Assembly (NCBI GenBank): GCA_900317585.1
Contig: ONHG01000008.1
Coordinates: forward strand, 1 to 64,000
Source of the DNA: an uncultured Lachnospiraceae bacterium
GTDB taxonomy: Bacteria > Bacillota > Clostridia > Lachnospirales > Lachnospiraceae
DNA: 64,000 nucleotides
Direction of reading: 5' to 3'
This document shows, piece after piece, positions 37,240 through 45,551 of the stretch. Each line of letters begins with the position of its first letter. Position 1 is the stretch's first letter. The notes under the pieces were generated by a model that was not told the DNA's origin, did no database searches, and was given only the letters and a program-made list of their open reading frames with translations. Made by a program: the position numbers and the translations under genes.

Positions 37240-37264
37240 GTTATTTCTTTGTATTGGCTGTATA

Positions 37265-38524
37265 TTATCTGAACTTCATATTTCCGATTGATATTCCTGA
37301 GCCGTGGTCATTGAAGGATGTACATCCTCCTGTGTTGTCCACTCCGGACATTGCCTCCTGTGCTGCACTGTAGCATGAAGAAGAAATGCGTCCGCTAAGC
37401 TTTCTTGCGAGCTTTCCTGATGATGCCGGTCCAAACTGGCCCTTCTGGTAAATAACACCTGAGATGCTGTTTGGATATGAGCTGCTCTTTACTCTGTTGA
37501 TGACTGCCGCTCCTACTGCGAGCTGACATTCATAGCTCTCTCCGCCTGCCTCGCACTCGATGATTGCTGCAAGCAGTGTCAGGTCATCTGCTCCTGCACT
37601 TACTGCCTCGCCCTGTGTGGTCTCAGCCTTCTTTGATGAAGTATTTTCTGATGTATTTTTCTTTGCTGCTTTGGCTGCCTCTGCGGCTGCCTTTTCTTCT
37701 GCGGCCTTTCTCTCAGCCTCTTTCTGTGCTGCTATCTGTGCCTGTTCCTCTTCAATGGTGATACCCACCCTTGTGTTGAGGGAACGTGTCGCATAATCTG
37801 CTGCGATATATCCTGTCTGTGAATCACATACTACTGCGATCCAGCCATCTGTCGCCTGCACTGCGCGGTCAACCTGATAGGTCTTGCCCTGGTCTGCTAC
37901 CGCTAAGACCTTGCTGTTTGTATCTGCTGCCTCTCTCACACGAAGTCCGTCTGTATTTACTGTGGCGATTTCTCCGCATGTGTCGTAAGCATAGCTTAGT
38001 GCGTCAGTTCCGGTCACACAGTAAGAAACATTAACGTATCCGTCTACATTTCCTGACTTGATGTGAGCCCATGTGCCATCGTTTTCTACGATGTCTGCCA
38101 CACTTCCTTTATATAATTTTCCAACAATATCTGACTGTTCATCGGCCTGTGCTCTTACGTTGAGTGATTCTTCAACGTTTGGCATAAGCTTTGTCTGCCA
38201 TTCCTGCTGCTCCTGTGTAAGCTGTGGCTGCGCCTCCTGCTGCTGCACTTCCTGCTGTGTATCCTGTGCTGCCGCCACCATCTCAACATTTTCTTTTTCT
38301 ACTGTAACAGCATTCTCTGCTGTGAGGCTCTTCTCATAATCAAAAAGAGTCGCTGCTACGCCGGCATAACTATTATAACCAGTATGCTCTAAACTAGTGT
38401 TTGCTAGCACCTTATCCTCTGCTTTGACCTCAGAGCGTCCGCTGTTAGTAACCGCGGTAATCGTCAGCATAGCGCACAGTCCACAGACCGTAATGCTCTC
38501 GATTACTTTTTTGTTTAGCTTCAT
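37265..38524 (-). CDS. Secreted SH3-domain SleB/CwlJ-type cell wall hydrolase
   Basis: The start is the ATG at 38524, with GGAGG 5 nt upstream, giving 419 residues. A signal peptide (KVIESITVCGLCAMLTITAV) is followed by a Gln-rich linker, two bacterial SH3 domains (residues about 112-170, with SLNVRAQADEQSDIVGKLYK, and 180-245, with GLRVREAADTNSKVLAVADQ), an Ala/Glu/Lys-rich coiled coil, and a Hydrolase_2 domain from about 315: LLAAIIECEAGGESYECQLA with the likely catalytic Glu, VGAAVINRVKSSSYPNSISG, and the ending GSGISIGNMKF. Such enzymes cut peptidoglycan glycan strands. It has its own promoter and WalR-like operator boxes, which suits a growth-linked wall hydrolase rather than a spore enzyme. 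Confidence 0.9.
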   Translation of the reverse strand: MKLNKKVIESITVCGLCAMLTITAVTNSGRSEVKAEDKVLANTSLEHTGYNSYAGVAATLFDYEKSLTAENAVTVEKENVEMVAAAQDTQQEVQQQEAQPQLTQEQQEWQTKLMPNVEESLNVRAQADEQSDIVGKLYKGSVADIVENDGTWAHIKSGNVDGYVNVSYCVTGTDALSYAYDTCGEIATVNTDGLRVREAADTNSKVLAVADQGKTYQVDRAVQATDGWIAVVCDSQTGYIAADYATRSLNTRVGITIEEEQAQIAAQKEAERKAAEEKAAAEAAKAAKKNTSENTSSKKAETTQGEAVSAGADDLTLLAAIIECEAGGESYECQLAVGAAVINRVKSSSYPNSISGVIYQKGQFGPASSGKLARKLSGRISSSCYSAAQEAMSGVDNTGGCTSFNDHGSGISIGNMKFR

Positions 38525-38568
38525 ATAATCCTCCATATGGTGTAGTATATGTTATTTTTGTTACGTTT

Positions 38569-38605
38569 ATTACACCTATGTTGCATTTGTTACAACTTTG
38601 TTACA
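38569..38605 (-). promoter_or_regulatory. WalR (YycF)-like operator boxes
   Basis: On the minus strand TGTAAC-N5-TGTAAC (38605-38589) matches the WalR consensus TGTWAH-N5-TGTWAH exactly. A second pair, TGCAAC-N5-TGTAAT (38585-38569), follows. The boxes sit just downstream of one promoter and upstream of a weaker TATACT box (38549-38544). Confidence 0.6.
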
Positions 38606-38611
38606 ATTGGT

Positions 38612-38640
38612 ATGATATCACAGTAATACCATTTTGTCAA
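38612..38640 (-). promoter_or_regulatory. Promoter of the SleB-like gene
   Basis: On the minus strand TTGACA (38640-38635), a 17-nt spacer and TATCAT (38617-38612). A start near 38605 would overlap the WalR-like boxes. Confidence 0.65.
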
Positions 38641-38643
38641 ATT

Positions 38644-38910
38644 TCATGGAAAAATCTCCTGCAGCACCGATGAAATCACCCCATCCTGATGTACCTTATG
38701 CTCTATCTCCAGCTTGTCGCTTTCGCTTCTCGACAGCTCGTCTATGTAGTCGCTCACCTGTTTTTCTATTTTATAAATCTCATTGCTCAAAATTCTTATC
38801 CTATGTGAGAGTGCAATCAAGGTCACTATGACTGTCAGCATGAAAAGTGCAAGCATTATCGCAAGTATGCCTCCTGCCATGATGTCCATATTGTCCATTG
38901 ATAATTCCAT
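38644..38910 (-). CDS. Small membrane protein with coiled coil, 88 aa
   Basis: The start is an ATG with GGAGG 10 nt upstream. One long membrane helix (AGGILAIMLALFMLTVIVTL, residues about 12-33) is followed by a charged helix, HRIRILSNEIYKIEKQVSDY, extending to residue 70. The topology places the helix in the cytoplasm. The family is not recognised. It stands alone between murG (divergent) and the SleB-like gene, which has its own promoter directly after its stop. Confidence 0.65.
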   Translation of the reverse strand: MELSMDNMDIMAGGILAIMLALFMLTVIVTLIALSHRIRILSNEIYKIEKQVSDYIDELSRSESDKLEIEHKVHQDGVISSVLQEIFP

Positions 38911-39094
38911 ATTAATGTGTCCTCCCTACTATTCTTTTTCCGATACATCATTCAAAATTTAACTTAACCTTTAACGCAGGATGATGTACTATTGATTATT
39001 ATAACCAATTCACTTGAACTTAACAGTTCCTATCGGTCGCAAGTTTCGACATTTGTTTGGTATTGCAGGGCAAACTTTCGCCGGCAACTTGGTA

Positions 39095-39122
39095 TTGACT
39101 TTTATTGTGTTGAGTATAATAT
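39095..39122 (+). promoter_or_regulatory. Probable murG promoter
   Basis: TTGACT (39095-39100) and TAATAT (39117-39122) are 16 nt apart, about 70 nt before the murG start. Confidence 0.5.
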
Positions 39123-39189
39123 AAAAAGGTAATTATTCAAAACCGTTAAAGAATATAAAGCAGTAATGCAAGAAAGGATACATATATTT

Positions 39190-40266
39190 ATGAAGAAAAT
39201 AGTTATGACAGGTGGCGGCACTGCTGGTCATGTCACTCCAAATATCGCTCTTATGCCGGCACTTAAGGAGGCCGGATACGATATCGAATACATCGGCTCA
39301 GTCAACGGAATGGAGAAAGGTCTTATCGAGGCCCAGAAGATTCCTTATCACGGCATTTCATCCGGAAAGCTGCGCCGATACTTTGACTGGAAGAACTTTA
39401 CAGATCCTTTCCGTGTGTTAAAGGGCTACGGTCAGGCTGTAAGCCTCATGAAAAAGCTCAAGCCTGATGTAGTATTTTCTAAGGGTGGCTTCGTTTCCGT
39501 ACCTGTCGTGCTTGCAGCAAAGCACTGCCACGTGCCTGCTATCATCCACGAGTCAGATATCACCCCTGGACTTGCCAACAAAATCGCCATAAAGGGCGCC
39601 AAAAAGGTCTGCTGCAATTTCCCTGAGACCATGAAATATCTGCCTGCTGACAAGGCCGTGCTCACCGGCTCACCTATCAGACGCGAGCTTTTTAGTGGCG
39701 TTGCCGAAAATGCCATAAAGCTTTGTAATTTTCCTGACCACAATAAGCCTGTCATCCTCATCATCGGAGGAAGTCTTGGCTCTAAAAAGGTCAATGAAGC
39801 TGTACGTGAAATTCTTCCTGAGCTCCTTAAGGATTTCTATGTGATTCACCTCTGCGGAAAGGGCAATCTGGACAACAGGCTTGCCGGAATCACAGGCTAT
39901 GCACAGTTTGAGTACGCAAATGCTGAGCTCACCGACATGTTTGCTCTTGCTGACATGGCTATTTCAAGAGCCGGAGCCAACTCCATCTGCGAGCTGCTTG
40001 CTCTGCACAAGCCAAACATTCTGATTCCTCTTTCTGCTGCTGCCAGCCGCGGAGACCAGGTATTAAATGCAAAATCCTTCAAAAAGCAGGGCTTTTCGTA
40101 TGTCATCGAGGAGGAGGAGCTCACAAAGGATTCTCTGCTTAGCGCAGTAAAAGAGGTGTACGGCAACAGGGATAAATATAAGGATGCCATGGCAAAGAGC
40201 GGTCAGATGGATTCCATCGCCACTATAATCGATTTGATTAACTCTCAGGTGAAGAAGTCGTCATAG
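39190..40266 (+). CDS. murG: MurG, lipid II-forming N-acetylglucosaminyltransferase
   Basis: The start is the ATG at 39190, with AAGGA 9 nt upstream, giving 358 residues; the frame to 39166 lacks a ribosome site. MurG adds GlcNAc to lipid I at the inner membrane surface. The GT-B signatures are KKIVMTGGGTAGHVTPNIAL at the N-terminus, PDVVFSKGGFVSVPVVLAAK, VLTGSPIRRELF, the second Gly-rich loop IIGGSLGSKKVNE and MAISRAGANSICELLAL near 255-275. It is alone rather than in a division/cell-wall cluster, so it may be an extra copy. Confidence 0.92.
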   Translation: MKKIVMTGGGTAGHVTPNIALMPALKEAGYDIEYIGSVNGMEKGLIEAQKIPYHGISSGKLRRYFDWKNFTDPFRVLKGYGQAVSLMKKLKPDVVFSKGGFVSVPVVLAAKHCHVPAIIHESDITPGLANKIAIKGAKKVCCNFPETMKYLPADKAVLTGSPIRRELFSGVAENAIKLCNFPDHNKPVILIIGGSLGSKKVNEAVREILPELLKDFYVIHLCGKGNLDNRLAGITGYAQFEYANAELTDMFALADMAISRAGANSICELLALHKPNILIPLSAAASRGDQVLNAKSFKKQGFSYVIEEEELTKDSLLSAVKEVYGNRDKYKDAMAKSGQMDSIATIIDLINSQVKKSS

Positions 40267-40308
40267 GGTCAGAGTCTGTTTAAAGCGTCATTGCATATCA
40301 TAAAAAAG

Positions 40309-40351
40309 AAAAAGCCCGGATATGAACTACATTTGCATATCCGGGCTTTTT
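40309..40351. terminator. Bidirectional terminator between murG and the HIT gene
   Basis: AAAAAGCCCGGATATG pairs exactly with CATATCCGGGCTTTTT around an 11-nt loop. It lies between convergent genes and has A/T tracts on both sides. Confidence 0.9.
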
Positions 40352-40383
40352 GTTTTTCGATAATATGTAACTATTAGTAACTA

Positions 40384-40800
40384 TTACATGCTCATCTCGT
40401 CACAGATTTTCTTCATCTCATCATCAGTGAACTCCTTATGGTTCCACTCTATGACATTCTTGTTGTCATCTGACTCATATCTTGGAATCAGGTGCATATG
40501 GAAATGGAATACTGTCTGGCCTGCCACCTCGCCATTGTTCTGTACCAGGTTGTAGCCTTCACAGCCAAGCACATCTTTCTCATGTGTCATAATCTTCTTT
40601 GCAAGCTTTGCCGCCTTGGCAAGTGTCTCATCCTCAATCTCGAAAATATTTGCATAATGCTGCTTCGGGAGGATAAGTGCATGTCCCTTTGTGGCAGGAC
40701 TTGCATCAAGTATTACCTTGAAGTCATCATCCTCATAGATTGAATTGGTCGGGATATCCCCATTTGCCAGTTTACAAAAAATACAGTTATCGTCTTTCAT
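40384..40800 (-). CDS. HIT family nucleotide hydrolase
   Basis: The start is the ATG at 40800, with GAGG 8 nt upstream, giving 138 residues. The N-terminal DDNCIFCKLANGDIPTNSIY carries CxxC as in Hint-type proteins, and the active site HFHMHLIPRYE has the His triad near 97-101. ALILPKQHYANIFEIEDETL is also family-typical. It probably hydrolyses AMP-linked substrates. It stands alone, convergent with murG. Confidence 0.93.
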   Translation of the reverse strand: MKDDNCIFCKLANGDIPTNSIYEDDDFKVILDASPATKGHALILPKQHYANIFEIEDETLAKAAKLAKKIMTHEKDVLGCEGYNLVQNNGEVAGQTVFHFHMHLIPRYESDDNKNVIEWNHKEFTDDEMKKICDEMSM

Positions 40801-40888
40801 CCTTGTCACCTCATATATATTATAATTATTATGCAACCATTCAAAACCACTTTTGCGATTGTGCGTAGGATAATCCTGAATACTTACA

Positions 40889-40939
40889 TTGTTGTAATTA
40901 AAAAGTTGCTGTAATTCAAAAGTTGTTGTAATCGAAAAG
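40889..40939. repeat. Three 17-bp direct repeats
   Basis: Three adjacent 17-bp units of the form TTG(T/C)TGTAAT(T/C)(A/C/G)AAAAG at 40889, 40906 and 40923. They lie between the flavodoxin-like stop and the HIT gene, upstream of the latter. Confidence 0.7.
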
Positions 40940-40943
40940 TCAG

Positions 40944-41933
40944 TTAAAACGGAAATATCTGGTCGAGCATGCGCAGTGTCTTGAAATTACCCTTTGCCGT
41001 CATCTCTCCGGTCATAAATGCTCTCTGGAATGTCATGTGACCATCTATTATCGATTCGATAATGCTCTGGGACATCTTCATATATACGTCAACCGGATCC
41101 TCCTCGCCATAATGTATATCAAGCTTATCCTGGTCGACCTTTATATATAGTGGCTTTTTCATGCCCTCTATAGTAAAAGAATAACATGCCGTAAAATCGG
41201 CCAGAGGAATAAAATGTGCCTCAAACTCCTTAGTATATGGCATATCACTTTCATCGTCCTTTTGTCCAAGCATATCCTTGAACATAGTGGCAAGCTCCTC
41301 TATATCCTCTTTCTGCTGCTTTACATAGGTATCATCTGACACATACTTTGAAAGCTGCTCACTCTCCTGCGGAGTCAGATTAAGCTGCTGCGTCCTGAGT
41401 ACACTCTGTTTTACTGCCTGATTGCTGGTCGGAAGACTCTTAATCTTTTGAGATATCGTCCTATATAGATTTTCTGCGCGCTTTTCTATGATAAGATTAT
41501 ACTCCTTATTGAGCTGAAAAGCGGAAATATCCTCCACATATCCACAAAGTCCGGAGCACGGCAATCCTCCAAGTATCTCCCATGCATTTGCCAGTGTCGT
41601 CTCTGCCTCACGCTCTCCATATGTAGTTGACATGACAATCGGCTGCATATATGTCGTACTTATCTTTTCCTTGTCTCCATACAGCCAGCACGCATCAAGA
41701 AACTGCTGCATATATCCGCCTATGCCCAGCCATTCAACTGTCGTAGCCAGTATAATACCGTCAACATCCTTAAAGGTCTGAGGAAGTGTTGCAATCTCAT
41801 TCTTGTGCTCATATATATTATATCTCTCAACCTTTACCCGAAGCTCCCGAAGCACATTTTCCATCTTGCCTATTACATACAATGTAGGGTCATCTAACAG
41901 CCCTCTTCCACCATAGTAAATATTTATTTTCAT
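40944..41933 (-). CDS. Flavodoxin-fold protein fused to an SCP2-like domain
   Basis: The 329-residue protein starts at an ATG after GGAGAATACAAT. Residues 1-165 form a flavodoxin/NADPH-dependent FMN reductase fold: MKINIYYGGRGLLDDPTLYV, DGIILATTVEWLGIGGYMQQ, FLDACWLYG and PIVMSTTYGEREAETTLANA. A linker with coiled-coil character follows, then residues about 225-329 resemble the SCP2 sterol-carrier domain, with YSFTIEGMKKPLYIKVDQDK and VYMKMSQSIIESIIDGHMTF, ending in QRAFMTGEMTAKGNFKTLRM. This pairing suggests a flavin-dependent reductase with a lipid-binding tail, but the substrate is unknown. It lies 11 nt after the rhomboid gene. Confidence 0.8.
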   Translation of the reverse strand: MKINIYYGGRGLLDDPTLYVIGKMENVLRELRVKVERYNIYEHKNEIATLPQTFKDVDGIILATTVEWLGIGGYMQQFLDACWLYGDKEKISTTYMQPIVMSTTYGEREAETTLANAWEILGGLPCSGLCGYVEDISAFQLNKEYNLIIEKRAENLYRTISQKIKSLPTSNQAVKQSVLRTQQLNLTPQESEQLSKYVSDDTYVKQQKEDIEELATMFKDMLGQKDDESDMPYTKEFEAHFIPLADFTACYSFTIEGMKKPLYIKVDQDKLDIHYGEEDPVDVYMKMSQSIIESIIDGHMTFQRAFMTGEMTAKGNFKTLRMLDQIFPF

Positions 41934-41944
41934 ATTGTATTCTC

Positions 41945-42565
41945 CTATTCAAGAATGATATTTTTATTATATCTCTTTTTTCTATACAATACAATTGAAA
42001 TGATAAATCCACCTGCAAGTCCACCCAGATGATCCCAATTGTCTACACCCGACGTAGAAACTCCGTAATATATCATCAGAATAACCATAAATATAACCTG
42101 CTGTCTGCTGATTCCCTCATAAAATCCTCTGTTGACAATCACAATCCAGACTAATGCCCCAACCATGCCAAATATTGCCCCTGAAGCACCTGCCGAAACA
42201 GCATAATCATTATTGTGCAGCATAATTGCATATGACAAAACACTTCCGCATATTCCGGCCACAATATATGCAATCAAAAATCTGACATGCCCCATCGCAA
42301 TCTCCACAATACGCCCAACCGCACCTAACATTATCATATTATTTAAAATATGCATAAGACCAAAATGCATAAACATAGACGTAAACATCCTCCAGTACTG
42401 GCCATTTTCTGCCACATATGGTGGATACATTGCTCCATGCTCAGCCATATATTGTGCATCCAGCGTATTTCCGAAAATACTCATCACCGCAAATACTATA
42501 ATATTCGCCGCAATAACAGCCATCGTGATATAAGGTTTTAAATCGTAATAATTTTTATTGTGCAA
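41945..42565 (-). CDS. Rhomboid family intramembrane serine protease
   Basis: The 206-residue protein starts at a TTG, with GGGAG 12 nt upstream. Six membrane helices are visible. The signature residues are present: the N-terminal YWRMFTSMFMHFGLMHILNN (His/Asn), the catalytic Ser in GASGAIFGMVGAL near 120, and the catalytic His in NWDHLGGLAGG near 183. It cleaves membrane proteins within or near their helices. It lies downstream of the Tad/FHA genes on the same strand, separated by an AT-rich repeat, so a link to pilin or pseudopilin processing is possible but unproven. Confidence 0.93.
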   Translation of the reverse strand: MHNKNYYDLKPYITMAVIAANIIVFAVMSIFGNTLDAQYMAEHGAMYPPYVAENGQYWRMFTSMFMHFGLMHILNNMIMLGAVGRIVEIAMGHVRFLIAYIVAGICGSVLSYAIMLHNNDYAVSAGASGAIFGMVGALVWIVIVNRGFYEGISRQQVIFMVILMIYYGVSTSGVDNWDHLGGLAGGFIISIVLYRKKRYNKNIILE

Positions 42566-42639
42566 GTCTGTAATCTACTCCCTGTTAAATAATTATGATA
42601 AGCTGTCCATTATTAATAACAAATATAAGTATGACCATA

Positions 42640-42712
42640 AGTATAGGTATAATCATAAATATAAATATAGATATAGATATAGATATAAATATAGATATAA
42701 TTATACTTATAT
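42640..42712. repeat. AT-rich hexamer repeat (TATAGA-type)
   Basis: Runs of ATA(T/A)A(G/A) hexamers, including three consecutive TATAGA units, fill the gap between the FHA gene and the rhomboid gene. Such runs can vary in length by slippage. Confidence 0.7.
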
Positions 42713-42737
42713 CCGCAGGCATTTTCAAGGATACATA

Positions 42738-43943
42738 TCACACAAACCTGTACTTCACATCAGCAAATCTGACTATATCATTTGATTTAAGCAGCTTTTT
42801 TTCTTTATAGGCCAATACTTCATCATTCACAAAGGTTCCATTTGTGGAGTTCAAATCCTCAATATAGAATTCCTGATTTTCCTTATTAATTACAGCATGA
42901 AAACGACTTATGGTATCCTTGCCTATCACTGCATCAGACTCATCAGTCTGACCTATGCGGGTGCATTCCTTGTCTATTATGATATTATTTCTATTCTCCA
43001 TTCCTTCGTACAAGAGCATTCCCTGCGGATGCTCCCTGTAATCACTTAAACATACCGTAGGATGCACCTGACGCGGCATCACCTCTGCTTCCTCACCCGG
43101 CTGTATAATAACAGCCTCATCCTCCGGCTCTATGGTTCTTTTCCTCCGACTGTCTTTTTGAGGTTTGAGCTTCATTCTCTTTGAATTTGATTGTTTTGAA
43201 TTTAATTGTTTTGAATCTGATTTATTTATCTTACCCGCCTTTTTTATTTCAGGCAGTTTAATATCCAGCCGCTCCAGCAAATATATCCTAAGCTTATCAT
43301 AAAATGATGGAGCCTGCTCTATCTGCTTAGATTCCTCCTGCTTTGGCAGAGGCTGTGAAATTGGAGCAATTATCTCATCCACAGGCTTTTCTGCCACTTT
43401 TTTCTGTCTTTCCTCTATTATGGCATTCCTTATGTCGGAAATGCTATAATTCCCATTCAGCGTTTTCTCATATATGCCATACGCAATGTGTATTGCCTCA
43501 GCATCACTGTGATCAAGCTTTGTCAGCATAAATTCCATCAAATTCTGAAATGACGTGTAAATTGTCTTCATCTCAGCCGGATACGCCGTAAAATATATTT
43601 CTTCCGCTTTTGTATAGATAAGTTGAGGGGCAAAAAGCATGCATTCCGGCTTTACCAGATGGTTCTCCAAAAGCTCCATTTTATTGCAAATGCTGACCAC
43701 GAGCTTCTCCAAAAACTCAAGCTTGATGTCATTATACTGACACCTCATCTCCAACGACTGCATGCCTGAAATATCATACCAGTACTGTCCTTCATTGTTC
43801 ACATAACACTTCTCCATGGATAAAAATCCGGGGATAGTGTTCTTAAGTAAAATCTTTTCATCTAACGGCTTTACTCCGTCACATCGTAATTTCATAAAGC
43901 TGCCTGTCATTCTTCTCTCATATACTATTTCATTGCAGTTCAT
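42738..43943 (-). CDS. FHA-domain protein with DUF6382-like N-terminus
   Basis: The 401-residue protein starts at an ATG with GGAGG 6 nt upstream. Residues about 1-175 resemble DUF6382 (NTIPGFLSMEKCYVNNEGQY, LEKLVVSICNKMELLENHLV), a domain seen in FHA proteins of clostridial Tad loci. A basic, Ser/Gln-rich linker follows (residues 235-270). The C-terminal FHA domain has TRIGQTDESDAVIGKDTISR, FHAVINKENQEFYIEDLNST and NGTFVNDEVL, so it should bind phosphothreonine. It overlaps the upstream TadE-like gene by 14 nt, making it part of the Tad operon. A Ser/Thr kinase is encoded 12 kb away and is a natural partner. Confidence 0.9.
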   Translation of the reverse strand: MNCNEIVYERRMTGSFMKLRCDGVKPLDEKILLKNTIPGFLSMEKCYVNNEGQYWYDISGMQSLEMRCQYNDIKLEFLEKLVVSICNKMELLENHLVKPECMLFAPQLIYTKAEEIYFTAYPAEMKTIYTSFQNLMEFMLTKLDHSDAEAIHIAYGIYEKTLNGNYSISDIRNAIIEERQKKVAEKPVDEIIAPISQPLPKQEESKQIEQAPSFYDKLRIYLLERLDIKLPEIKKAGKINKSDSKQLNSKQSNSKRMKLKPQKDSRRKRTIEPEDEAVIIQPGEEAEVMPRQVHPTVCLSDYREHPQGMLLYEGMENRNNIIIDKECTRIGQTDESDAVIGKDTISRFHAVINKENQEFYIEDLNSTNGTFVNDEVLAYKEKKLLKSNDIVRFADVKYRFV

Positions 43944-44286
43944 CTACTACCTCCTTTACCACCTGATAATTATAAAAGTCATCAACCAGCCACATATCTG
44001 TAGCCGTCTCATATGATGTATCTGTCTTTATCTCCTGATATAACAACAGTCCCATCTTCATCACAACAGCCATCATAAAAATAAATATAGGTATAATAAT
44101 TGCACCCTCAACGGTATAACTACCATTCAGAGAGTATAATAAATCTATATTTAATTTTTGTTTATCTGCAATATTATCTGGAATTTCATATATATCTGTA
44201 TTTTCATCTATACCTGCATTTTCGTATATATTTTCGTATATATTTTCATCTGCATTTTTTACTGCATTTTTATCTTGTTTTTTCAT
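43930..44286 (-). CDS. TadE-like pseudopilin, 118 aa
   Basis: The start is an ATG with AGGAG 10 nt upstream; the ATG shares a base with the peptidase stop (TAATG). The protein has an acidic Asn/Glu-rich N-terminus of about 55 residues (with NIYENIYENAGIDENTDIYE), then SLNGSYTVEGAIIIPIFIFM, a TadE-type motif with a processing-like Gly/Glu context, and a membrane helix to about 82. A short exterior domain follows. The long acidic leader is unusual. It probably contributes to the pilus machinery as a minor pseudopilin and overlaps the FHA gene. Confidence 0.78.
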   Translation of the reverse strand: MKKQDKNAVKNADENIYENIYENAGIDENTDIYEIPDNIADKQKLNIDLLYSLNGSYTVEGAIIIPIFIFMMAVVMKMGLLLYQEIKTDTSYETATDMWLVDDFYNYQVVKEVVDELQ

Positions 44287-44693
44287 TATAAAAATACTCC
44301 TGTCAATCCATATCCCAATAGCAGAAAAGGGGTAAATGCAATCTGTTTTTCCCTGTCTGCTCTCTTAATAACTATATAAACGACAGACACTATTCCTGCT
44401 ATCGTAAGTCCCATAACCAGGGAGCTGCATACTATATCCACCGATACAAATAACCCCATAAGTGTCACAACCACTGCATCTCCATAGCCTATCTGCTCCT
44501 TCGTAAAAAAGGCCATCATAAGCAGTATTCCACCTGGTATTATTGAAATCACTGTATTTATGACTGATTTATCACATGATATGATATATACCCCACCTGC
44601 AATCCCCATAATAATCAACAGTATAACCGGTATTTTTTTGGTCGAAATATCAATTATGCTTATTATTCCAAGGAAAATGATTAACTGTATCAC
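44286..44693 (-). CDS. Prepilin peptidase, A24 family (first copy)
   Basis: The 135-residue membrane aspartyl peptidase starts at a GTG with AAAGGAG upstream. The two catalytic Asp positions are visible: DISTKKIP near residue 15 and the GxGD motif in IGYGDAVVVTLMGLF near 70. About four to five membrane helices. It should cut the leader of Flp pilin or TadE-like pseudopilins. It is shorter than the second copy (51513-52028) at the head of the same operon. Confidence 0.88.
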   Translation of the reverse strand: MIQLIIFLGIISIIDISTKKIPVILLIIMGIAGGVYIISCDKSVINTVISIIPGGILLMMAFFTKEQIGYGDAVVVTLMGLFVSVDIVCSSLVMGLTIAGIVSVVYIVIKRADREKQIAFTPFLLLGYGLTGVFL

Positions 44694-44695
44694 TT

Positions 44696-45535
44696 TTATT
44701 CTCCTTTACATTTATTACACATGGTTTTACCCTGCACCTGCGATTTATGTATCATGTGCACTGTTCTCTTAAGCTTGCTGCACCCCAGTCTGCTGTGATA
44801 CTGTGTGCCATAATCTGTAATAAAAACCGTTGATGCGTCCGTTTTTTTATCCGCTGCACAGTAACACGCGCTGTATTTATTACCATCTTTATTCCTATAG
44901 CTCCCAATATTTATCCATTTGACGCTTTTTATACTTAAATCCAGATAATTGCACTGGTCTGACAAATGGTAAACATTCCCATAGTCAGTATAATAAACAT
45001 ACGGGTCTGTCTGCTCATCCGGATTTTTGCCGGTCCATTTCCTATGGTTACTGTGATTCTCTATCCAGATTCCATTAATATCAAAAAAATTGATTGGAAG
45101 CTTAATCTTATATTTAGCTTTAAGTGCCACGTCATCTCCATCAAGACTAGAGCCCAAAAGCGATATACCGCCATATCCTCCGCTTACATATGTATCCACA
45201 AGCTTTGAATCAGATAGCCTGCTTCTAAACAAGGCCTCAGCCGTTGCCACAGTAATAACCGTTGAATCATTGGCGCTGCTTGCAAGAGCACTCATTCTTC
45301 CCGAATAATACAGCGCAGCTTTAACCTGTGCCTCGACCTGTATCACTCTGAAAAACAACATGATAAATACAAAGAAGCCTGCCACTAACGGATATATCAC
45401 TGCCGCTTCAAGGGTATAAGAGCCTTTGAGACAGATGCATGATGGTATCTTTTGTTGTTTACCATCGTCGCCTGGGAGTTTTGACTTGATATTACATTTG
45501 TTGATTTTGTTTGCTATTCCAAAAGACACCAGCAT
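44696..45535 (-). CDS. TadE-like pseudopilin with two Cys-rich repeats
   Basis: The start is the ATG at 45535, with GGAGG 7 nt upstream; a GTG at 45559 lacks this. The 279-residue protein has a TadE-type segment, CLKGSYTLEAAVIYPLVAGF, followed by a membrane helix (residues about 43-65). The exterior part ends in two copies of a small module: TDYGNVYHLSDQCNYLDLSI ... CYC and TDYGTQYHSRLGCSKLKRTV ... CNKC. Each has a Tyr-His, a Cys, and a Cys pair. The module probably binds metal or forms disulphides. It lies in the Tad operon between DUF5702 and the first prepilin peptidase. Confidence 0.82.
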   Translation of the reverse strand: MLVSFGIANKINKCNIKSKLPGDDGKQQKIPSCICLKGSYTLEAAVIYPLVAGFFVFIMLFFRVIQVEAQVKAALYYSGRMSALASSANDSTVITVATAEALFRSRLSDSKLVDTYVSGGYGGISLLGSSLDGDDVALKAKYKIKLPINFFDINGIWIENHSNHRKWTGKNPDEQTDPYVYYTDYGNVYHLSDQCNYLDLSIKSVKWINIGSYRNKDGNKYSACYCAADKKTDASTVFITDYGTQYHSRLGCSKLKRTVHMIHKSQVQGKTMCNKCKGE

Positions 45536-45551
45536 ACACCTGCCTCCTTTA

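Noticed and set aside
42558-42810. Plus-strand ORFs reading YRYRYKYRYN and INIDIDID
   Set aside because: They are translations of the AT-rich hexamer run, not genes.
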